This document shows positions 38,001 through 47,500 of a stretch of DNA of 64,000 nt, piece by piece. The stretch is from Lonicera japonica (lineage: Eukaryota; Streptophyta; Magnoliopsida; Dipsacales; Caprifoliaceae). Location of the stretch: NCBI GenBank assembly GCA_021464415.1, contig CM038466.1, positions 31,836,833 through 31,900,832 of the forward strand. The letters are read 5' to 3'. Made by a program: the position numbers and the translations under genes. Under the pieces are notes generated by a model. It saw nothing but the letters and a program-made list of their open reading frames with translations, was not told where the DNA came from and searched no databases. Every line of letters begins with the position of its first letter. Position 1 is the stretch's first letter.

Positions 38001-41000
38001 GTTTTCATTTTGCGCTTATCAATTCATAGCCTGTCAATGGGTTACATTGAACCAATGGAATTTGCTAGTCAGGGCTTGCTTGCAATTGCATTGGTTAGCA
38101 TATCTTCACCTGATTACGAGATCAGGAAATTGGCCTATGAGGCTATCGGAAGATTCAAGAGTGCATTAGAGGTAACGGTTTCTATCTTCATGATTGCTTG
38201 TTGCAGTTTATACTTATAATGTTGTCAACATTTAAGATCTTTTTGTGTGATGATAAGGAAAGGGGAGGGAGTCTATCTACGTTGAACTTGCCAAGATTGG
38301 TTCATATATATATACATACACTAGACTACCCTGCACACGCATCTCGTATGTGTACAATTTGAAGACAAAAGGTTAGGGATAACTTGTCATTGTACCCCAC
38401 ATTTTACCACTTTAGTTTGGGACTGCACACCACCGTTAGATTAGTTTGTTAAGCCACATTAATTAATAAATCACCTAACCAAGTTACCCTTCATCATCAG
38501 CAACATTTAGACCTCTTATAAACTCTTCCGGGAGTGTTTTTTTTTTTTAGTGCAAATTAACAAAAATTCCACATATTTAAGGGGAATGGTGGACCCCAAG
38601 ATCTCCTCAAATATCCCACAGCATGGTATCCTCTTGCTTCAACCTTAATATTATGTTGATGCTTTGTTATTTATGCTGTTTCTAATGCCTGGTAATAAAA
38701 GTTAAGAGGTGTTCTAGTCTTCTTGATTAGCATTTAGTTGTGTTTGAGCTACAGATACTAGAATTTCAACATGTACAGTCCTATTTTTTTTTGTCTAGTT
38801 TTAGGATTGTTAGTCACATGAAGTCTTCCCATTAAATTGTTTAATGACTAGAATCTGTTTGGTGAAAGTACTACATGAGTATAACTAATACTATCTAGCA
38901 ACTAAGGACTAAAGCAGATTATATAATTGTAGCACATGCATAAGGGAGAGAAAGAAAAAGACGAGAGATTAGTATAACCAGATTACAAATTGTTAAATTG
39001 GTATTATTCTTGAACTATGAGCTTAAGGAAAGGCCTAGATGATTTGGTTTTATCACCCCTCTACTTGGGTCAAAGCTATTTGTCTATATACAAAATAAAA
39101 TAAATAAAATTGAAAAAAGGTAAAAAAAAGAAAAAAAAGAAAAAAAAGAGGTAATGATTCAAAATTGAAGAATACAAAGAAGATGTTGATGAGAAATAAG
39201 AAGCTTTGGGTTTTGAGTAATGACAACTGCATTTTGGATTATGTATATATGGCTTTCTCCCTAAAAATGTCTAATGTGTGCAACGATAAGAGCAATTTGG
39301 TCTGTTGGTTTCATTAATTAACATGGCTTAACAGATTTGTCTAACAGTGGGGTGCATCGTAAATGTGGCTTACGCAGAGACATATGAATAAACAGAATTA
39401 TCTTGAATTGATCTCACAAATATGTGAGAAGCATATTCAACTTCAACACCAATGATCCTTTTCTAATCATAAAAAATCAAAACTAATCATATTCATTTTA
39501 CCTTCCTTACTTCTTGAGATACAGCCAGCCCTGCTCTCACAAGCATTTTCAAGAGCCATCAGAAATAAGCTTCTACAATTTCATGAATCAGCAACTTTTT
39601 GCTCGTTTGGTTAGAGTCTTTTGCGCTTTCCTAAAATCAAAAATTGTTATTTCACATGCAAAGTTTAAGTGTTGTCATCTTTTGACTCGTCTCTAAGACA
39701 CAAATTATAAGAGACTCCATACGTGAATTTACCAATATAAAATTCCGGGAAACAAACAAAAACTTGAACCAAACGAGCTATTAGTGATAATGGTTTTGGG
39801 AGGGCTTGGGCTGGTAAAGGGCATCTGCAGATTCTTCAGTAATTGCTGATCACTAATATTCGATCCCCCTATTATTGTTGAGTGTTGACAGAGCAAACTC
39901 CACTTTCAGAATTTCTCCTTGAGCCTTCTTGTTATAAATCCAAATTTGATTTCATTCTGAACTTCCATAATTCCCATCAAATGCAAGTTGGGATAACAGA
40001 ATAGATTGCTCTTCTCATATGTTGTCCTCCAGGACCATTGGTATTATTATTGTTTTCTGTTCTTCATTAACTTCACATATTTTAAGGTTGGTTAATGTCC
40101 ACTCGTTCATAATGATATGCCTGTCTGTTACAGAAGAGTCAAAAAAGGAAGGATGTAATGAGGCTTCGACTTTTATTGACATATTTGCAAAATGGTATAG
40201 AAGAGCCATGGCAGAGGATCCCTTCAATATCTTCTATATTTGTTGCAGAGGCGTCTTTCCTTTTGTTGGATCCTTCACATGATCATTACTTGATCATAAG
40301 TAAGATGCTGGTGCGGACTCCTAGGATGAATATGAAGGTAGATGTTTTATTTCCGCAACACTTCTGCTTGTTAGATTTTATTTTTGGAATTTTCATGTGG
40401 TTATTTTTTGTATAAAGTTGTTTTATGGGATTTGTTGACTTTGCCCCCCTGTTCTTGTGCGAAACTAGACCACCCCCTGTTTAAATAATCACTAGACTTT
40501 GCCCCCTGCATGCTATCAATTTTTTTTAACTCAGTCTTTTTACTCAACCCCCCATTTCTGTGTAATTCTTTGTCATTCCCCACATAATTTTTTGCATGTA
40601 GTTGCTTTATGGTATTTTTTTTTTTGACTTTGCCCCCTGTTCTCTCCCTGTTTAAATAATCACAAGACTATTCCCTCTGCATGCCGTAATTTTTTTAACC
40701 CAATCCTTTTACTTAACTCCCCGTTTTTGCATAATTCTTTGACATTCCCCCATATGCACAGCAGGGGGTAAAGTCTAACGATTATGAAAACAGGGGCAAG
40801 TCTAATTTTGTGTATAAAATGGGGGCAAAGTCAGAAAAGCCCTCGTTTTATTCATTGCACTTTGCATTCATGACGTGATGTCATATATATATATTTTTGA
40901 TAAGAAACAAAAAACTTCATTAATTACTGAATAACGAATGATGTCATATATATTAACTATCAACTAATGGTGCGTTTGATAAGAAAGTTGGAAAATTATT

Positions 41001-44000
41001 AAAAACACTACCAACTTTATGAGAAAATAGAAAAAGAGATGAGTGATTTGTGAGTTGTTCTATTACTTTTCGGTTTTTCCCTGGGAACCAGTTCTTTGGA
41101 TGATAAAAAGAAAATTTTCCATGACAAAAGAGAAAAAAATGACGGTCATCTCATTAATCATTATATTTTAACAACTTCTAAGCTTAAGTTTTTTTTCCAA
41201 TCATTTTCCAACCTTTTTATTTATATATATATATATATTATCAATTGCACTTCAAGTGTAATTATAATTCTACGAGAACCTAATTTGTGCTAAGATTGCT
41301 TTATGATTTGTGCTTGCAGCGTATACCATTGTTCCACGATTTTTTATGGAGCAGCTCGGTTACTTTCAAAACAGACAGGTTATGGATACTTCGCCTTTTA
41401 TATGCTGGACTGAATTTAGACGATGATGCTCACATATATATCAAGAATTCAGTTCTTGAGATTCTTCTTAGTTTCTATGCTTCTCCTCTTTCTGATAATG
41501 AGTCAAAGAAACTCATCCTTCAGGTAATTTAAGCTATGCTTTAGACATGTACTAGACCACCTGCGCAAGTGACGCGTCTGCTACTTAAATGTATACAATT
41601 TAAGGATACAATTTTAACAGAAGCGAAAGATGATCTAGTGGTTAAATACGACTGTTGCTTGTTTAAGGTCAAGGTTTCGATTACCATTATCAAATTTGTT
41701 ATGAAAAAGAAAATTGTAAGGGTAAAATAGGCATATCAAAAGTTTGACATAGCTTCAAGCGGTTGAAGTAAGGATTTTGCCTTTATAATATATAGTAGAT
41801 GAGTTGTAATCTGCTGGGCTTTTGTGTCTTTTTTGCTTTCTGTTCTTGTTTTGGTGCGGGCTGTTAGTGGACTTCTCGTTCACTTACAGTCTTTTTTCTG
41901 CTTGTATTGATTTTCTTTAATTAATATAAGCTTTGTTTCTGATCAAAAAAAAATATATATATATATATAGTAGATGAAATACATTTTTAGTCCTCATTCC
42001 CCAAGTTGGCACTCTTGCTTTGTTAGTAAAGTGGTTTTATTTCTGTGTTCTGTGTTTTGAGTATCTCCAATGGCCAAATAAATCGGTAAATGCAATGCCA
42101 ATTAAGCAATGTGTATAATTTACACAATTTCTAAAGGATTTAGTGTTCCAATGGTTGTGTATATTACCTTGCAAACTCATTAATCTATATGTTAGGAACC
42201 ATTTCTCCCAAAAGCTTAAGCTGTTTGGAGAAGGAACCGTCATGAATATCATGCTTAACACCCTCCCTCACGTGCGACCCCATATTCACATGTGGAGAGC
42301 AGACAAATTTCAAATTTCGGATTAACAAATGGGGGATGGAGGTGCCAAGGCTTAAACCTTGGACCTCCCAGTAAACCAAGCTCTGATACCATGTTAGGAA
42401 CCATCTCTCCCAAAAGCTTAAGCTGTTTGGAGAAGGAACTGTAATGAATATCATGCTTAACACTGTAAAATACAGAACCAATTTACACATCCACATCACC
42501 TTCCTCTCTTATCAACTTATATGCTCCCTCTGTCACAAATTGATATCGACCACTTTGAATTTGGTTTTTTTTAAGGAAACAGTAAAACACTAATTTCAAC
42601 CTAGTCAATGGTTAAGAATACAACTTTTGCTCATTTGTGAGATTTGTACATTAATTATGTCACAAAAAGAGAAGTGGGAATATTAGTTTGAGATGGAGGG
42701 ATTAAGAAACTTTAAAATAAGATAACTTTAATCCAAAAATCAGATTTTATTAAAATTTGTAACTTACCCTATCATGATAAAGCTTTTTGAGCAAAGTAGT
42801 TATAATTTGTACAATGTTGCTGAGGCAACTTTGATATCGAAGGGTGTGTTTGATAAAAAAAGTTTGAAAATGATTTAAAACACTATTAAATGTATGAGAA
42901 GTTGGAAAAAAGTGAACGACTTGGTGAAACGTTTTAGTACTCCTTAAATTTTTTTCCCTGGAATCTGAAATCTTTGGGTGATTGGTTAGAAATTTTTTCC
43001 ATTAAAAATGAGAGAGAAATGGATAACATCTTAACCAAATTCTCATCTCCTTTCTAAACTTCTCATAAATTTAATAATGTTTCAATCATTTTCAAAGCTC
43101 TTTTATTTTTTATTTTTTTATCAACGGGACCCTACATGTTTACTCATAAACCTTGAACTCCTCATGTACGAGTGTACGACTATAATGTATATGCCATTCG
43201 GCACTGTACAATAATAAAACCTAGATTGTTTGGGTGTCAGTATGTGCTTGGTTATGGTAAATTTCTGCCTAGCCTATGAAACTCACTCCGTGTGTTGAAC
43301 TAAGATGGTTTGTTGGTTTTTTCGGCAGATTGTGAAGAAGTCTGTTAAGCTACATAAAATATCTCGCCATTTAGTTGAACACTGTTGTCTAATTTCATGG
43401 TTGTCATCTATTGTCTCATTCTTCTGTGGGAGCCAACATCACGACCAGAGGAGTTTCTCTTTAACTCAGTTGGCTGTTGCACTGGAGGTAAATTACTTTT
43501 GGATTTTTTTATTTTATTTTAACTTTGCCCTCTGTTTTCAATTTGAAAATTATACTTACCCCCTGTTTTCATAATCATTAGACTTTGCGTCTTGTTGCAT
43601 GGGAATCTCAAAGTATTACATAAAAATGGTGGCAATGTCTAATTATTTTAACGTAATCCTTTGACTTAACCCCCTGTTTTTACGTAATTGTTTGGGATTC
43701 CCCCGCCTGCAGGGGGTTAAAGTCTTAACAGTTTGAAAACAAGGGTTAAGTCCAATTTCACATATAAAATGAGGGGCAAATTAATATCTAATGTAATTTA
43801 GGAGTTTTTGAGCGTTGTCAAGAAGAACAACTTGGGTGTATTTGATAGAAAAGTTGGAAAATGATTGAAAACACTACTAATTTTTAATCAAAGTTAGAAA
43901 AGTACAAGTGATTTAGTGAGATATTCTATCACTTTTGGGGTTTTCCATGGAATAAAATTCTTTGGGATGGTATTTTTTTTTTCAACGGAGGATAAGGAAA

Positions 44001-44476
44001 AGATGGAATTTAGAAATTAATGTTTGTTCAAACCCACACCTAAATCCTGCAAAAAGAACACGCGTGTATAAGATGTAGATTACACTTTCTAATACCTTTT
44101 TTGGTATTTTTTTTGGTGTGTATAGGTAGTCAATGAAGTTATCTCGTCCAGACACACTATCGAGTGGCTGCAAAAATATGCGCTTGAACAGCTGACAGAA
44201 CTTTCTTCTCAACTGTGCAAACTCTTAACCGGTGACATCATCAAGCTTACAGAAGATGTTCATTTGGTTACTACAATTCTCAGAATAGTAACATCGACAT
44301 TGAAGATATCACAGAAGAGGAAAGTATATCAGCCACATTTTACCTTGTCTGTTGAGGGCTTATTCCAAATATTTGAAGTTGTTGATGCATGTAGTGTTGG
44401 AGGGCATAGTCCATGTGCAGAGCTTGGACTCAAAGCAGTGCTAATGAGCACTCCTCCAGCGACTATTCTTTGCATG

Positions 44477-44525
<49 letters not shown>

Positions 44526-47500
44526 ATATATATATATTTATCTATGTTCTAAAAATCGCTAGTCATGTCCTAGGTCGGCGAGGTGGAGACTGGAGATTCA
44601 GGGATTAATCGGACAAATGATTTTTCACTATAAATACTATTTTAAACATTGTAATACTAATAAAGCACAGGAAATCATAACACTTTTCAAAGCTACCAAA
44701 CTACCAAATATATAGCAACATAACATAGCATTTTAAGCAAAACTAGCAAAGTTCATACAATTCCCAAACTAGCAAACTTCTACCAAACTAGCAATAACAC
44801 AACTGTCTCCAAAAAATCTCAAACTACCAAAGTTATAGCAAAATAACATGTTTTAAACAAAAGTAGCAAAGATATGATGAAATCAAATCAAAAACCTTCA
44901 AAGCTACGGTTCAGAAAGTTGTGGAGAGGGAGGGAGGGAGGGACACACACATATCCGTGTTTTCCAAAAACTTGAACCAAACGAGCACATATAAGCTGAT
45001 GGCGACGAGGCACTAGGAAAGTTAATGTTTATCTATTATATATGTATAAAGATTATGCTGCAAGAACTCAAATTTCACTTCTTAAAAGCATACCCCTAAA
45101 TCCAAGAAATAACCCGTGCAGTTTGCCTAGTCACCGTCTAACAAAACAATATGTACTTGCTTAATTTGTACTAGAATTTGTGGTACACTCAATGCATGTT
45201 CGATATTATAGTTGGTAGTTCATGATATTATATATACTTTTAAAACACTTTTTTGGCATGCGGTAGTGTTTGGTTGAGTGGTAAGGATATTTTTTCTTCA
45301 TACCTAATAAGGTCATGGGCTCAAATCCTAGTTCAAGTTGTATTTCTTTTAATAAAGCATGAATGGTATGTTAGTAATTTTAGGTGCACACCAAAAAATA
45401 ACCGCCAAGTTCTCACGTTTAATAGTATATATGGATAATCTTATGCTTCTAATAAACTCCAAGTGGGCGGTGTTGGGCCACCATTTGGTACATGCTTTTG
45501 CAGTGTTGTAGCAGTTTATTCCTGATAAATTACTGATGAGTGAGAAAGTCGAACATGATAACTAATAAAGTCATTTATCTAGGATTAGGTATAAGTGATC
45601 GAGTCGATTTTTGTGAACCAACATCCCAATTTCACTCCAGTAACGGGTATACCAAATTCAATAATTCTAGAGAGACAGATATTTGACATAAAATGTGACA
45701 TATTTAATGCCAACATATATCGGTTAGAATGTGAAGTTCATATATCAAATTATTTTTCTACATTCTAACTAATGAGTAATCGCTAGATTGTTAACACTGT
45801 TGTGTCAGAAAAATATGCCTGTATAGGACTCTTACTAAATTTTATCTTCTCATCATTCACATTTGTCTTCATCATAATGTATTTCTCTGCTTACAGAATC
45901 CAGAAAAGCTTCATAAGTTTGTCACAAGGGCAATTTCAATCGCTTTATGGTCAAAGTCAACACAAGAGAATCAGTCTGGAGAATTGTACCACCACTTTGC
46001 AATGTCCTCAGAAGATGAGCAGTCCGAGGATTCTTTAATATCGAAGCTTTTGCGTTGGTTGACAGCTTCAGTAATTCTCGGACGAAAATCTAATTATTTG
46101 GAATCTAATTCTCATCACGAAAGAAACAGTGCGCAAACACTGCAGTCTTTATTGGAAAACACTGAGAAAAGGAGCAGAGAAAATCAGGGTGGTGTTATTA
46201 GCTCTGAAGAGATACTTAGTGCTGCAATTTTTTACCTCCAGCAGCTTCATGGAATGAACAGCAGAGTACTTCCATCCTCTGTTTCTGCAATTTGTCTGTT
46301 ACTTTCTACTGATCCGTCGCTTTCAGGTACTTTCTTATCTTATAACTATTAGGTTGTTCTTGATTGGCAAAGATTCCATAATGTAACTTTTTCCCTTCAA
46401 TGTTAATGTTGGTCAGAATCGGACTCGCTCCACAGTGATTGGAGTGCTTTGCCGGAGTCGCTATTGTGTAGGATACGTTCCCCTGCTGAGGCTAATCCGT
46501 CATGGAGATGGTAATATTTTCATTCTCCGTTGTTCATTATATTCAATTCTATTTTATCCACATTTGTGCTGTGTACCTTCTCATTGATCATCTCCGATTA
46601 TTTCATTATTCGATCAATGCTTCTAATAATTAATATAAAAATATCAGTCACCAACTTCGCTCCATGGTGAATACCTCCATGCTCATTTGGTTAGAGTTTT
46701 TGTTTGTTCTTGGAATTCAAAATAGTAATTTCATGTTTTGGTCTTTTGGGCCCGGGGTTTTTGTGGAGTCTTTTTGTTGTTCGTTTTTCTGCTTATTTCT
46801 TTATCTCCATATTTTGTGATTGTTGATTTTTTTGTGCTTTCTTTTTCTTTGGGACTTTTGGTCGACTTCTTGTAAATCATCAGTCCCTCTTTGCATGTAT
46901 TGATTTTTTTTTCTCAATACAAGTCTCTTTTCTGATCAAAAAAAAAAATTAGTAATTTCACATGGGAAGTTTGAGCCTCATCAACTTACGATTCAACTTT
47001 TGACATGAACTATAAGAGACCCTTAGCGTGAATATACTTTACGCGTGTCGATAAATTTTTCTCAAGTTCATAATTCAGTAATCTATCTATTAAATAATTA
47101 CTATATATTAAATATGCATGCAAAAATTAATTTAGTCAGAGTTGCAGAAGTCCCTCATCGTAATCTTGTTATATATTAAATTTTGGGCCTTGTAAAAATT
47201 TAATCAAGCATACTGCTTAATTAGTTACAAAATATGACTGATTTGAAACTTTGCAAAAATGTACAACCCACCAAAGCATCTGCTTATCTGGTAAACAAAA
47301 CTGGTAGGTGTACCCTTGCTCATAGATTTTTTTTATTCTTTCTTTCTTTCCTTTTTTTTTTTTTTTAAGATTAAGGGATGGTCCAAGTCTCTTCCCTTCC
47401 CTTTACTACAAATAACTAAGAACCGCACCGCCCCGTGTGAGACTCGAACCCAGGATCTTCTAGATCCGGGTGGACGACTTTACCACTGTGTCAATCCATT

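Noticed and set aside
45271..45328. Possible tRNA gene from A and B boxes
   Set aside because: No acceptor or anticodon stem can be formed; best explained as a tRNA-derived SINE, as are the others at 41631, 47441 and 48578.
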